A model generated the notes under the pieces. It was not told where the DNA came from, made no database searches, and saw only the letters and a program-made list of their open reading frames with translations. A program made the position numbers and the translations under genes. A stretch of DNA of 64,000 nt, from NCBI GenBank assembly GCA_010015805.1, contig ML978126.1:1736001-1800000 (forward strand), written 5' to 3'. This document shows, piece by piece, positions 1-10,819 of the stretch; position 1 is the first letter of the stretch, and the number at the start of each line of letters is the position of its first letter. This DNA comes from Rhizodiscina lignyota (taxonomy: Eukaryota > Ascomycota > Dothideomycetes > Aulographales > Rhizodiscinaceae).

Positions 1-1115
1 GTGATCGATTGGATCCACTGGTCGTTGCTGAAGTCAATGAAATTCGAGAAAGGATCACGTAAGTGCATCTCCTTTGCCAGCTGAGATTGCTGCTGACCGT
101 ATTGGTGTACAGCCTCGAGGCGAAATACAGCGCGACAAGTTGGACTGAGCTTTTCAACAGGCGGAATATTGTCAGGACACATTGTGCCATATTCGCACAC
201 CTGTGGAGCCAGTAAGCTATCGAAAATGGTGTTCAGCCTGTAATGCTAATCAGAATAGATTTTCCGGGGTAAATGCTATGATTTACTACATTGTATACAT
301 CTTCCAGATGGCCGGCCTTTCGGAGAACTCGTCGCTCACTGCTGCCTCAATTCAATACGCGCTAAACGTCGTGATGACTGTTCCTCCTCTTCTATTTGCA
401 GATCGTTGGTCGCGCAGGTGGACTATGATGCTTGGCTCGTTAACAATGGCCTTCTGGTTGTTCACGGAAGGTTCTCTCATGGCGGTCTATGGACATCATG
501 TGCCCCATCTCAATGGCAATAAGACTCTCACGTGGGTGGTCGACAACTCCAAAGCATCCAAAGCCATCATCGCATCGTCATACTTGTTTGTCTGCTGTTA
601 CGCCATGACGTGGGGAGTAAGTGGTACCACCTTGAGAACGTCACATGTACTAATATTTGCGACTAGCCCATGGGTTGGATATATCCACCGGAAGTCGTTC
701 CGCTCTACATTCGAAGCAAGGCGGTGTCTCTTGCCACAGCAGTCAACTGGGGTGGCAACTTTGCCCTCACTTTCTTCACACCGCCCGGGTTCAAAAATAT
801 TCAATGGAAGGTATGTCGGCTTGTCTGGGGTGCAAATATTCGAGTCAACTAACGACTCATCGCGCGTAGGTTTACTTCATTTTCGGTACAATCTGCATGA
901 CCGCGCTCATCCACGTGTTCTTCCTCTTCCAGGAGACTCGCGGAAGGACCTTGGAGGAGATGGACGAAGTCTTCAACCAGAGCATCTGGGCGTTTAAGGT
1001 CCAGTACGTCAGTAAGCTGGATGAGGATATTGACAAGGCGAAAGTGTTGATCAATGAGGGCAAAGCCGCAACCATCGAGGCTGAGATTGTTGAAGGAGCA
1101 CAGCCCAAGTTGTAA
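1..1115 (+). CDS. MFS sugar transporter, 3' part (5' end outside window)
   Basis: This is the C-terminal half of a plasma-membrane sugar/proton symporter-type transporter of the major facilitator superfamily. Five exons are visible: <1-58, 113-211, 259-616, 667-810 and 870-1115, with GT-AG introns and matching phases. Seen motifs include an N(V/A)M-type helix start after WSQFSG, a PPEVVPLYIRSKA stretch resembling the PAEVxPxxxR motif of sugar porters, and a terminal ETRGRTLEEMDEVF, the PETKG-like signature ending the last helix. A roughly 55-residue hydrophilic tail follows. The substrate cannot be told. A secreted glycosidase follows on the same strand about 1 kb downstream, so a sugar is plausible. 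The 5' exons lie before base 1. Confidence 0.9.
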
Positions 1116-2082
1116 TCCAGCGAGAGCCGTATTTGATGTTAAATAATCTTGTGCGAGTACTTGAATGATCAAATACTGTTCGCAAGAGCCTCACAGCCGA
1201 AGCTGCCGTTGAATCTCATATCATATATGCATGTGGGAGTACGAAAAAAGCTCATCATCCAGGATATGATATACGGTACTCCATATGTAAGCGGCAGACC
1301 AGACGTGTCAGGTCGTCGAGTCATCTTTTGGGTTAGTGTCAGCTTTTAATTCGCAAGGTAAGACTAGGCTGCTTCAAATCTGGTGACCTTGAAAAAAATG
1401 GGCGAGGTTCAAAGCATGCAGACTCTAGGCGAGAACCGGTGTGCAGAGGTTGATCGGATGCTGCAACTCGCAAGTTTTGGGTGTGCAAAATGCAGCGTGG
1501 CAATGTGATGTGGGCGATGTGGGTTTCCTTTATTGGCGCCGCCATTTGCGCAGCCAACCGCACGCAAATCAACTGCCTGAGTCAGTTAGCAACTGCCCCC
1601 TTTCGACCCTTGCGTCCGGCCAGAATTAGCTCCACATCGTCATTTCCAGCTGTCGAACTGACAGCACCGCCCATCTCCAGACGCTGCTCTCGCCTCGAAA
1701 TCCAATCAACCATTCTCCCGAAATGAAGAAGCCGCATCTTCTGATCGTCAAGTCACCGGGAGCACTCGCATCGTCGAGGTTCGACCTCGCAGACAATCCC
1801 CGCAAGTCCCAGATTCGCCATGGTTCATCTTCCAAACTTGGCACATGCGCACTGGATCATCAGCCCTCCATTGGTTGTGCGACTCCAGGAGGACTATAAT
1901 CCCGTCATCGTTTGCAATGATCGCTGCTGCATTGGTCCACATTACCTCTGCGGGTGACTGTTGACGGTAAACACTGCAAAAATTAGTGGTGAGCCCGGAA
2001 TGCATATATTCAGCGTGGAAGCCATGGTCTGCGCCCCACGGGTAGAAGCATTTAGCTGCTCTATAGGGCCTCGGAAAGCAAG
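1116..2082. other. Intergenic region, no gene seen
   Basis: It contains the 3' flank of the transporter and the presumed promoter of the secreted glycosidase. Open frames on both strands are short and show no recognisable domain or coherent splicing. No repeat or RNA gene was recognised. Confidence 0.5.
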
Positions 2083-3135
2083 ATGAAGGCGTTCATATCC
2101 CTGTCTGTATTTTTGCTATTAGGTTTGGGACAGGCTCGGACAGTCCAACTTCATTCCTCGCCTTCAAAGAGAGCGTCTGGGAACCACTTGCCTTTCCCAA
2201 TCAACCGAAATACACCACAGGGCGACAAGAACTACAAGGCGCCGACCTTTCCCATTCTGCCATTTGAAAAGTATTCTGGCAATCCAATCATCGCTCCAGA
2301 TGCGTCGCACAACTGGGAGTCTGCATACACGTACAACCCAACCGCCATCGTGCTGAAGGAGACAATCTTCCTTCTCTACCGCGCCCAAAATTCGAGCAAG
2401 ACCTCATCTATTGGCCTGGCATGGTCAACAGACGGGACGTCATTTACGCGTCTCCCTGATCCCATCGTCTATGCCACAGAGTCGTACGAGCAGGGAGGCG
2501 GCACAGAGGACCCGCGCATCATCCGCGTCAATGGCATCTTCTACCTTACATACACTGGATATGACACCAAGACCGCGCGGCTTTGTCTTGCGACTTCTAC
2601 CGATCTGCTACATTGGAATAAACATGGTCCCCTGTTTCCAAACTCGCCGCATAGCAAATCCGGCGCTATCATCGATCAGAAAGCCAGCGATGGACTGTAC
2701 CACATGTACCTTAACGACTCCAACATGGCTCAGGCGACCTCTCCCGACCTCATCAACTGGTCACTGACAGCAAAAGAACCATTCGCCAAGCCTGCAGACG
2801 ATTGGGACGCTGACTTGATCGAGCCTGGCCCACCGCCTGTGAAGACGTCGAATGGGAGCTTGATTCTCTTCTATAATGGCCGAGCCAACGGAAAGGGCGG
2901 CTATGTGGACACGTCTTACTCTACAGGCCAGATGCTGATTGACCCGACCGACGAGAATGGGCCGCTGAACAGACTGGCTAAACCATTCTTAATTCCGCAG
3001 ACGGCGCAGGAGACCCAAGGGCAGGTCCCTGAGGTGGTTTTTTCTGAGGGTTTGGTGCAGTACAAGGGGAAATGGTACTTGTATTATGGACAGTCGGATA
3101 CGACGCTTGGTGTTGCTATTGCTGATGTTCAGTGA
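2083..3135 (+). CDS. Secreted GH130-like beta-propeller glycosidase
   Basis: Single exon, 350 residues. The first 18 or so residues form a signal peptide (hydrophobic core FISLSVFLLLGLG, cleavage likely after GQA), so the enzyme should be secreted. The rest resembles the five-bladed propeller of GH130 enzymes: an NPII start, GGTEDPRI with E142-D143 where GH130 members carry the EDPR motif, a YLTYTGYD strand, IEPGPPPVKT and a final YLYYGQSDT blade. Known GH130 enzymes are mannoside phosphorylases or beta-1,2-mannosidases; a secreted fungal form is more likely hydrolytic, which is inference. GH43 or GH32-type propellers are the alternative. It follows an MFS sugar transporter, consistent with extracellular release and uptake of a sugar. 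The ATG opens the signal peptide directly, so the start is well supported. Confidence 0.75.
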   Translation: MKAFISLSVFLLLGLGQARTVQLHSSPSKRASGNHLPFPINRNTPQGDKNYKAPTFPILPFEKYSGNPIIAPDASHNWESAYTYNPTAIVLKETIFLLYRAQNSSKTSSIGLAWSTDGTSFTRLPDPIVYATESYEQGGGTEDPRIIRVNGIFYLTYTGYDTKTARLCLATSTDLLHWNKHGPLFPNSPHSKSGAIIDQKASDGLYHMYLNDSNMAQATSPDLINWSLTAKEPFAKPADDWDADLIEPGPPPVKTSNGSLILFYNGRANGKGGYVDTSYSTGQMLIDPTDENGPLNRLAKPFLIPQTAQETQGQVPEVVFSEGLVQYKGKWYLYYGQSDTTLGVAIADVQ

Positions 3136-3570
3136 TCGGGACTAGTGATGAGTTTGGCCTTATGATGGAATGAATGTTTACAGTTTGTTGTTTCGTATAT
3201 AGCAGAGATCTTGGTAGGGTTGTTGAGTTTTGTACTGATACCTGTACAGATTATTTAAGAGCACAGCAAGAGATGAGACTCTAGTCTATCTGTTTCAATA
3301 TAGTCGAATATGTTGACTTCCAGTCGGTGTTCGTTCGAGTATCGGCCAGTGGCCAATCTGAATTTCGGCATCTTCGGTTTCCCCGCGCTCCACCATATCG
3401 GGATTTCCAGATCGCTTCGAGACCCATGATTTTGCGGGGAAAGCTCATCAACGGTGTATTTCGGTAAATACTGTTTTGTTGCTACGTTTGATTTTGGAAC
3501 TCATATTAGCGATGTCTTGCTGACTATTCCACCATCTTGACCCTGTACATCCTCCAGCAAATTCGATACC
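3136..3570. other. Intergenic, no gene seen
   Basis: It holds the 3' flank of the glycosidase gene and the promoter of the dioxygenase. Nothing else was recognised. Confidence 0.5.
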
Positions 3571-4665
3571 ATGGAGTACACGCGATATCAAGGCATCAAA
3601 GAGACTACAGCAGAACTCGAATGGGCCGATCTAATCACCATCGACCTCTCCAAATTCGACGAACCAGGTGGAAAAGCCAAGCTAGCTGCACAGCTTAAGC
3701 ACGCCATCTCCACGGTCGGCTTCTTCTACGTCACGAACTTTGGACTGTCTGAAGAAGAGGTGGACGAGCAGTTTGCTCTCGCGAAAGCAATATTCGACCT
3801 TCCTGCTGAAGAGAAACAGAAATATCGGGTAGATCCGACGAAGCAAGGTTTCTTCGGATGGAAGCCGAGAGGGTCTCGCAAGCAACAGCACGGTTTAGTC
3901 GATAATCTGGAACTGTACGACGATCCAAAATGGAACGACGTGTACAAATATACGCCACGCCCTCCGCCTTTGGTCGAAGCGCACGAGAAGGCCGAGCAGT
4001 TCCAGCGGCATTTGGCCTTTGTATTGAAACGTTTGTTGATCCTCTCCGCGATCATCATGGAGCTTGATGACGAGGAAGCGCTGTGGAAGCTGCACGATTA
4101 CGAATCGCAATCGCAATGTCACTTACGATATATGCTGTACCACCCACGAACGCCGGAGGAGCTAGTAAAAATGCAGGAGCATGACATCAAGCATAACGTG
4201 TACGGCCACACGGATTTCGGCTCCTTTACGCTGCTCATGCGCCAACCTGTTGCTGCACTGCAAGTCCGTCCATATGGCGAAACAAAGTGGAAGTGGGTCA
4301 AACCGCTGAAGGGAAGCATTACTGTGAACGTTGCTGACACCCTCTCATTCCTCACTGGAGGATATTTGGAGAGCTCGATTCATCGAGTGGTACTGCCGCC
4401 AGAAGACCAGCGAAATGTACCACGATACGGTGTCATTTACTTCTCTGGTCCGGATGATACGACACTGCTGAAGCCAGTTCAGAGTCCGCTGCTGGAGAGG
4501 GGCCGGGTCAAGGAGAACCAGAACAACAATCGATCCATGCCTCCGGATGGAGTGACGGCTGGCGAGTGGGTGAAAGTCAGGTTCGGTAGTATTGATGTGA
4601 ACTATGCCAACAACAAGGACAATAAGGTTGTCGTGAAGAGTGTTGAAGTGGTGAGCTATGCGTGA
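3571..4665 (+). CDS. 2-oxoglutarate/Fe(II)-dependent dioxygenase (isopenicillin N synthase-like)
   Basis: Single exon, 364 residues. The N-terminal DIOX_N region begins ITIDLSKFD and includes VGFFYVTNFGL. The C-terminal jelly-roll has the metal triad: H213 and D215 in GHTDFGSFTLL and H271 in SSIHRVV. R285 in NVPRYGVIYF takes the place of the 2-oxoglutarate-binding Arg; the usual RxS reads RYG here. The domain order and length fit the IPNS/flavonol-synthase-like superfamily common in moulds, where members hydroxylate or desaturate small molecules. The substrate is unknown. No biosynthetic backbone gene is visible beside it, so nothing ties it to a secondary-metabolite cluster. Confidence 0.88.
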   Translation: MEYTRYQGIKETTAELEWADLITIDLSKFDEPGGKAKLAAQLKHAISTVGFFYVTNFGLSEEEVDEQFALAKAIFDLPAEEKQKYRVDPTKQGFFGWKPRGSRKQQHGLVDNLELYDDPKWNDVYKYTPRPPPLVEAHEKAEQFQRHLAFVLKRLLILSAIIMELDDEEALWKLHDYESQSQCHLRYMLYHPRTPEELVKMQEHDIKHNVYGHTDFGSFTLLMRQPVAALQVRPYGETKWKWVKPLKGSITVNVADTLSFLTGGYLESSIHRVVLPPEDQRNVPRYGVIYFSGPDDTTLLKPVQSPLLERGRVKENQNNNRSMPPDGVTAGEWVKVRFGSIDVNYANNKDNKVVVKSVEVVSYA

Positions 4666-5816
4666 AAGGTAACTCAATCTTGATATGGCGGAGTATAATT
4701 AGGAATGATAAGCGAAACTCCTGTTGATGAGACAGGCGAGAAAGGTCTGGAGGAGGCTGGGGACTGTGGAGAAACCAATCTTGGCTCGGGAGCTCCGGAA
4801 TCGGAAATAGCAAGGGAATGGCGTTGGAGCGGAGCTCTTGGCGCGCGCTAACAACCGCCAGGGCCTCCCCATCCTGTCTCCCTGTCTCCTGGCTGGCCCA
4901 TACAGGAGTTTTTGCGATGTCTCTCATTTACATCAAACATGTGGAGCTTTGGTTATACAGCACTTTCCTTTGATGGGCGTCTTCTATACAGTGACACACT
5001 TTTCAGCGGAGCTCCCCGTCATGCCGATGGAAAGTTCTCCCGCCAGCCTCGTATTCTGGCGCCCGAACTAGTCATGAGCTTGATCTCCACAGGGCCACGT
5101 CCAGCTAATGAGAAAATGAACCAGATCTCTACCATGGGCCATCCTATAATTTATGCCTGTCATTCCGCTTTCCCAAAGTCTCCAATTTGCGAGCTGGCGG
5201 CCCTAACCCTCTGTGCTATTCTTAGCAGAACCAAGTGCCCGGAAAACGCCGCTCGTAAAGTCTACGAGAAGGAGTGAGAAATGAGTCGAAACAAAGCTCA
5301 CGCCATTTAAAAATGCATCTATCGATCCGTAACCGCCCCCAATGACATTTCGGCCCTATTCCGAACGACTTTTTCGCCATCAGTTTAGCGCTGCTTCACC
5401 ACGCCGCAAGCATAGGGCTTAAAAGAAGCGTGGCTGGGCACTGCCGTGGGGAAGTCACGATGCGCGAGCTACGTCTTGCCATTACGAGGTCCCTTGGCGA
5501 AGGATTCCATGTATACCCAAGATTCCCCAACTGAATCGTGCTTCCCTTTGAGAGACATTTTTAGCTCATGGGACGCCTGAATGATCTCCACATCTACCCT
5601 CGGGCCTGTCTTTGAAGCTTCTCTCCTCCAAACCTCGCATAATTGCATGATGTATTCAGCTCCAAATCTACGCGAGTCAACTCGAGGGACAATCAAACGG
5701 CCGGATCGGTTGCACTGCAACATACTCCATCTCCTCCAACAATATTCAGACTCCGACTTTAGAACTAAAATATTCGTCATTCTGTCAATAGCAACCTTTA
5801 TCTTCATTCTCTCGAA
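4666..5816. other. Intergenic, with one weak minus-strand open frame
   Basis: No confident gene. The minus-strand frame 5469-5813 could encode about 115 residues rich in charged residues, with a reading such as YIMQLCEVWRRE. It resembles no family I know and has no clear start or splice support. It may be a remnant or chance. Confidence 0.2.
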
Positions 5817-6469
5817 ATGCACACTCCCTGTCTTATTTTGGTATCTCTCGCAACATCTATCGCCGCCACCCACTGCTCTGGATACACTCATGCCATCGGA
5901 AAGGCTATCAACCGGGGGAAGGCTAACAACGAGGAACTCCACACATGTATGCTCCAATCCTCCACTTCCGATACTCAGAGCTCTAACATAACCAGGGCAT
6001 GTCTATGATACGTATTGCAATATCGTGGAAAGCGTAACAACAAGCCAAAATCCATGCTCCGATTCTTCTGGCATCTTTAGCTGCAGTACCAGACCAAACG
6101 CTTTTACTAGCTACAAGAATTCAAAGACTGGCATACGCTACTCGTGCGACAAAGCCTCGCCTTTCGACCGGTGCGGCGGCAAAGCAATGCTTGTTTGTGT
6201 ACGTTTTTCGCCTGTCTTTGGGATATAAACCTAATCCCAATTCATAGTGCCGATCAGAAGCGCCTTGGTTGTACTCGTTGGTCGAACAACACCTTCTCAC
6301 GACTAATATACATCAAATCATCTATCCGGCCGCTCGATACATCTTCGTCTCGATTTCAGCGTGCATTTTGTCTCACTACTTCTTCCGCCTACTATTCAGG
6401 ATTATCATCATCTGCATCAGCGGCATCCGGGCATTCAGATTACGAAGAGACGGCATTTTTACCTATTAA
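5817..6469 (+). CDS. Candidate small Cys-rich secreted protein (3' end uncertain)
   Basis: A three-exon model reads 5817-5946, 5996-6198 and 6248-6469, with phases that match at both introns (both about 49 bases, gtatgc and gtacgt donors). The protein starts with a signal-peptide-like MHTPCLILVSLATSIAA. The next 90 residues carry seven to eight Cys, spaced as in small secreted fungal proteins (for example YCN, NPCSD, FSCS, YSCDKA, DRCGG). The third exon turns into a hydrophobic stretch that is unlike a secreted protein, so the last exon or its acceptor may be wrong. No family is recognised. The first two exons are the better supported part. Confidence 0.35.
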
Positions 6470-6533
6470 GCAACTTTGGGATGGCCACTTGTACGAATTA
6501 CGCTCTGTATGACTTTGTACAATATCTGCACCG

Positions 6534-7901
6534 TCACAGCCTGGCTCCACTCTTCTCCTTCTCCTTCATCTTCCTCACTCTCGCCAAGGCGGCATCCAGA
6601 CTTCTTCGCGTGTTCTCGAAGTACACGTGGCTAAACTCGCTGCTGGCCTGTCCGCTTATTGTCCGCGCTTGTATGCCATGGCTAATCGTCCCACCGCGGA
6701 CATAGTGGAATATCTGTGCGATCTGCCAGTCCTTCCCTGCGCCGTCTTTCCTCGGATCGAATCCAACAATCTGCGAGTATCTATCGAGCAACTCATCTGG
6801 ATCCGGCATTCCAGACTTCGCACGATTCGCAGGACGATACGGACTTTTAGCGGCTGCAGCACCTTGCTCAGGATGTCCAGCCTTCGTCGCCTCATTCCAG
6901 TACGGCCCAACCACGTACACGGCGTCCATGAGCGGGTGTCCGATGGTCGAAAGCTCCCAATCCAGAATAGCGATCACTCGCGGCTCGGTTGGATGTAGAA
7001 CAACGTTGTCGAACTTGTAGTCTCCGTGCACAATGGCATATCGGTCGCCTGGGAGGTTCTGCAGTACATACTCGACGATCTCTTCATAATGTGGGTGGGC
7101 GCGGCCGAGGAGCTGGCCGGTCTTGATATCCTTGACTTTCGCTTGCTGCGCTTCAATGCGTGAGAAGGTCCTGCAGTGGCGTGCGTAGAAGCCTGTTTTC
7201 TTGCCGTATCCTTCGAGGCCGATAGAGTCAGGGTCGATACTGTGGAGCCAAGCTAGTGTTTCGACGAGGGAGAACCAGCTGTATGAAGTCAGTACCAGGA
7301 TACGAAGTATGAGTGCGGATTTGATGCCGGAGAGTCGGAGCATTGATTAGAGTAAGCGATGCGGCCGACTTACGCCTTTCTTCGGTCTGAAGGTGATAAC
7401 TCTCCAAGGTCTGGGTCGGTTATGATGCGTCCTTTGACAAACTCCATTACATAGAAAGCAGTTCCGATGACGTTCGGATCCATGCATAACGTGTAGACTT
7501 TTGGTACTGGGAATCCTGGGACTTTGCCTAATGCAGCTATGACTCGATACTCTCGGTCTACCTGGTGCGCGACAGGCGATATTATTGTACCGGAGGGCTT
7601 CTTGCGGAGGATAAAACGTGTACCACTGTATATATAATGAGCACGTGCTCCAATTTAACCCGAGGTGGAATGAGCGTTAGGATGAATGGCAAATGATTGG
7701 TCGTGAAATGGTTTTCAGAACATAAATGGAAACATACGCTGCATCGTCAACGAAATATGTAGGATTACTTTGTCCATAGCCAATCTTTGTCGACGTTACC
7801 GGTAGCTTCAGCCCGGGTATTGAGCCCGTAGAGAGAAGGTATTCTCCAAGTGCGGAGTCGTTAAGCTGGTGTCGTTTGCTACCTGGAGGACTCGGATTCA
7901 T
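6534..7901 (-). CDS. APH-fold phosphotransferase-like protein (ACAD10/11 N-terminal type)
   Basis: Three exons on the minus strand, 7901-7738, 7625-7374 and 7278-6534, give 386 residues with matching phases. The protein shows the aminoglycoside-phosphotransferase/choline-kinase fold: a nucleotide-binding lobe with TRFILRKKPSG, a hinge AFYVMEFVKGR, the catalytic loop HGDYKFDNVV starting near residue 223, and the metal-binding ILDWELSTIGHP. The family context (kinase-like domain of ACAD10/ACAD11) suggests phosphorylation of a small hydroxylated substrate such as a hydroxyacyl-CoA, not antibiotic resistance. It is divergent from the amidohydrolase gene at 8473. The ATG chosen is the first in frame with the conserved N-terminus. 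Confidence 0.85.
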
Positions 7902-8472
7902 GACGACTGAACTGAGAGATGTGCAATTCTTGAAGAGAGCAAAATAATGAAATGAAAAGGCGACTAAAGGATTCGCATTTGGATATCCGCCTTGAACATA
8001 TCTGCGAATGAGATGGTGTTGAAAGTGCCGGATTCTGCCGAGGAACCGATGCGGAGAAGACCTGGAGAGAGTTGTGGAGTCTCCACAAGTGCCATCCTTA
8101 CGAACGTCGAACCGAGATATAAATCTCTCGAGCGACAAGAGCTCGTCGGCACTGGCGAAAAGTGCAATACACTTGCACCCCGGCAACTGGCAACCATTCG
8201 CGGCTTCACAACCTCCCGCACGGCCCTTGGCTGGTGGATGCGAATTGTCATACCCTAGGCCTACACATCAAACCCCCGCTGTTAAGTGGACATTGTGGAT
8301 TGAATATCTTGCTCGAGTAATACTTGTAGGCTCCGACTTGGGAGAAGTCGTAACTATCGAGCACATTGAACCTCGTTAACTGGCAAATCTTGCTCGACCC
8401 AGCAGGCGGGCTTCACTCCGCGTTTTGGACCAAAACCATCAGAGATCTGTACTCCAAATAACAGACTGCAAA
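7902..8472. promoter_or_regulatory. Shared divergent promoter region (APH-like gene / amidohydrolase gene)
   Basis: About 570 bases separate two divergent start codons. No specific binding site was identified. Overlapping open frames in this stretch carry no recognisable protein. Confidence 0.4.
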
Positions 8473-9378
8473 ATGACTACAGCATCGAGACCTCTGCCTT
8501 CTGGCATCTGGGACTGCCATTTCCATATCATGGATCCCGACACCTTTCCATATGGGGCGCATCGATCGTACACCCCGGCGGGCGCCACCATGGAGATGCT
8601 CAGGGAATCGACTCCTGCACAAAACTTCCTGCTAGTGCAAGCTTCAGTCGAAGATGGAGAGGCTGGAATTCTGCACCACCTCGAAAGAGCCAAGACTGAA
8701 TGGCCGAACAGCATCTGGCGCGCCGAGATTGAAGTGCCGAAAGATCGCGACTTCAGCAAAGAAGATCTGGAAAAGATGCATGAATTGGGCGTCAGAGTTG
8801 TCCGTCTGCACGGTGAGATTGGCAACACGGGCAGCGATCCCAACCAGTATATCAAGGAGGAATTCGTCAGACTCGCGAAAGTTTGTCGAGAGACAGGGTG
8901 GATTATATCGTCAATGTCTCCGCTTACCGCGTGGATCGAAGTCATCCCATGGCTTGTTACCGATCCTCAATTCATGGGCATCAGGTTCATCATCGAGCAC
9001 AGCGCTCGAGCAGATCCAAAGCGAGACGTCCATGACTACCCCGAGCTCGACAAGTTCCTCCAACTGGCACTGGCCAACAAAGACCGCATCTACGTGAAAG
9101 TATGTGGCATCAACCGCCGAGAACTTCCTAGCGATCCTCCCGGCAAGATGAAGGCGCTCCCTCAGGCCGATATCAAGATCGCCACCACACTTCCGGACAA
9201 TGTCATTTGGGGATCGGATTGGCCTCATACAAATAGCCATGGCCAGCCGAGGGAAGAGTGGACTCCAAACAAGGCAGTTGATCTCCACAATGAGCTGAAT
9301 TTGCTGCAGCAAGCATTGCCTGAGGATTTACTCGACAGGCTTCTGGTTGGCAACGCTGCGAAGCTATTCTCTTCTTAG
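8473..9378 (+). CDS. Amidohydrolase family (2-pyrone-4,6-dicarboxylate hydrolase-like)
   Basis: Single exon, 301 residues from the ATG at 8473; an upstream TTG at 8425 is in frame but is not a likely start. The TIM-barrel amidohydrolase pattern is clear: HxH (H16, H18) in WDCHFHIMDP, a middle strand VRVVRLHG, a histidine in FIIEHSARADP and the C-terminal catalytic Asp in IWGSDWPHTN. This matches the LigI/PDC hydrolase-like branch of amidohydro_2, which opens lactone rings of aromatic-degradation intermediates. The actual substrate is unknown. The stop codon lies only about 10 bases before the left arm of a long inverted repeat, so the gene marks the edge of the accessory island. Confidence 0.85.
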   Translation: MTTASRPLPSGIWDCHFHIMDPDTFPYGAHRSYTPAGATMEMLRESTPAQNFLLVQASVEDGEAGILHHLERAKTEWPNSIWRAEIEVPKDRDFSKEDLEKMHELGVRVVRLHGEIGNTGSDPNQYIKEEFVRLAKVCRETGWIISSMSPLTAWIEVIPWLVTDPQFMGIRFIIEHSARADPKRDVHDYPELDKFLQLALANKDRIYVKVCGINRRELPSDPPGKMKALPQADIKIATTLPDNVIWGSDWPHTNSHGQPREEWTPNKAVDLHNELNLLQQALPEDLLDRLLVGNAAKLFSS

Positions 9379-9387
9379 TAGTCATCA

Positions 9388-9643
9388 CAAACAAGAATAT
9401 AAGCGAGTTTACAACCTTTTCCACGCTAAGTGCCAGCATCCCTCAAGAGGCTCCTACTCTACTATCTTTTCTTACCTGCCTTTAGATAGATTATACTTTA
9501 ATTTCCGTTACGTTCAACTTGCTGCTTGATATATAACCCGAGTATCATCTTGAATTAATATAGTATTCTCTAGATTGCATAGCTTCAACGAGCTTGACTT
9601 ATTTAATCGAAGAGCCTGGCTAGGCTCTGTGTCCAAATGACAT
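9388..9643 (+). repeat. Left arm of a long inverted-repeat pair
   Basis: This sequence matches the reverse complement of 14561-14981 over most of its length. Shared anchors include AACCTTTTCCACGCTAAGT, ATATAACCCGAG and GAGCCTGGCTAGGCTCTG; the last contains a short palindrome. The left arm is about 165 bases shorter, lacking internal segments. The two arms point towards each other and bracket genes A to D. I cannot assign a transposon family; no transposase is seen between them. Confidence 0.75.
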
Positions 9644-10002
9644 CACTAAAGTATTGTGCGAGGAAGCATAACTTCTAAGAGTGATTGCGAATATCTAGAC
9701 AGCATGGAGGAGTTGAAGCGCGAAGGAAGCCTAGTTGTGGCGGGTGCTCAACGCTAGCCAATATTTAGCCGATTGAGGCGCAGCCGGACAAATATGCAAA
9801 CTAGCCGTATTTAGCTATACAGTACAGTTGATATAACCTAATTGGTACCAGCTAAAAGTCCGTTAACGACCCTTTATTTCTTGAACTGCTTCGTGCAGTG
9901 CAACTTTCTCTCCAAATTTCTCTCACACACTGCCTCTGACCTACAACACAAGTGTCTTCTTGGTTCTGATAGCCGTAAAACGATTCTGAATTCGTCTGTA
10001 TC
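9644..10002. other. Intergenic, presumed promoter of gene A
   Basis: AT-rich, with no open frame of note and no recognised motif. Confidence 0.4.
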
Positions 10003-10637
10003 ATGACCGATTCTCGCAACGACGGTGGGGCACGTCGCCTCGCGGGGGTTGAAGGTACGATTGAATCCAATCAGTCAAGTATTGCTCATAACATTTCTCA
10101 GCAGCAATGGACCGGCCAGAATTGGCGGCGAGCGAGAAGGCATTGGATAAAGAAATCTATGATTTGAAGAAAATTTTATCAATGGCGGAAGCAGATCTCG
10201 ATGAAGAAGCGTTTGCCGAACGGACCAAAGAACTTGGCTCGCAATTCCTACAGAGAGACTTCTACCTTCATGATCTCCGTTCATCCAATGATCGCGAATT
10301 GCGTTTAATGAAAGATCGGGAGGTTCTCAAGCCGAACTTCAAATTACTCCTTGTAAGCTCGTCCGAATCTCCGTTTCATTGCGTTGGATATAAATGGCTG
10401 ATTGTTACGAAGGGTGTTCTGATTGAACACCATTCAACCGATGGCATAATGGCTGATGGTACCGACCTGAATGCCATTAGACTCCAGTTTGACACCAAGA
10501 TGAAACGATTGCAAAAGTTGGTGGATGCGGGCAAGCAGCAACATGCAGCATACGACCACAATGGTATCGAAGATGGTGAGCGCGAGTCTAACAGAAATGC
10601 GGTCATCGATCAGTCTGAATGGTCGCTGGAGGATTAA
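10003..10637 (+). CDS. Accessory gene A: unknown helical protein
   Basis: Exon 1 is 10003-10054 and exon 2 starts at 10102 (gtacga donor, ttctcag acceptor), with phase preserved. A further 60-base stretch at 10353-10412 starts with gtaagc and can be read through or spliced without changing frame. The protein is about 175-195 residues, mostly charged helix, with heptad-like repeats from EKALDKEIYDLKKIL onward and a second helix QFDTKMKRLQKLVD. There is no signal peptide or membrane segment. No known domain is recognised. It may be distantly related to gene E: both have two helical halves around a conserved-looking M(A/S)xGTD turn. That similarity is by eye and weak. It lies inside the inverted-repeat pair. 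Confidence 0.55.
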
Positions 10638-10819
10638 TTCTCGTCTTCAATGGCTCGTTCATTCGCGCAACTCTCAGAGTTTAAAGGCCAGCGCATAACA
10701 CCCGTGACGCTCCTTTTGCAACAGTGCGCTCCCCCACCTTTAAGTTCGACACAACCTCTATTGCAACACACTTCATCACACAAATTCATCATTCATCAAA
10801 CGTATATCCTTTAACGCGA

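Noticed and set aside
4912-5277. Plus-strand 121-codon open frame
   Set aside because: Composition and sequence do not resemble a protein; no splice context or domain.
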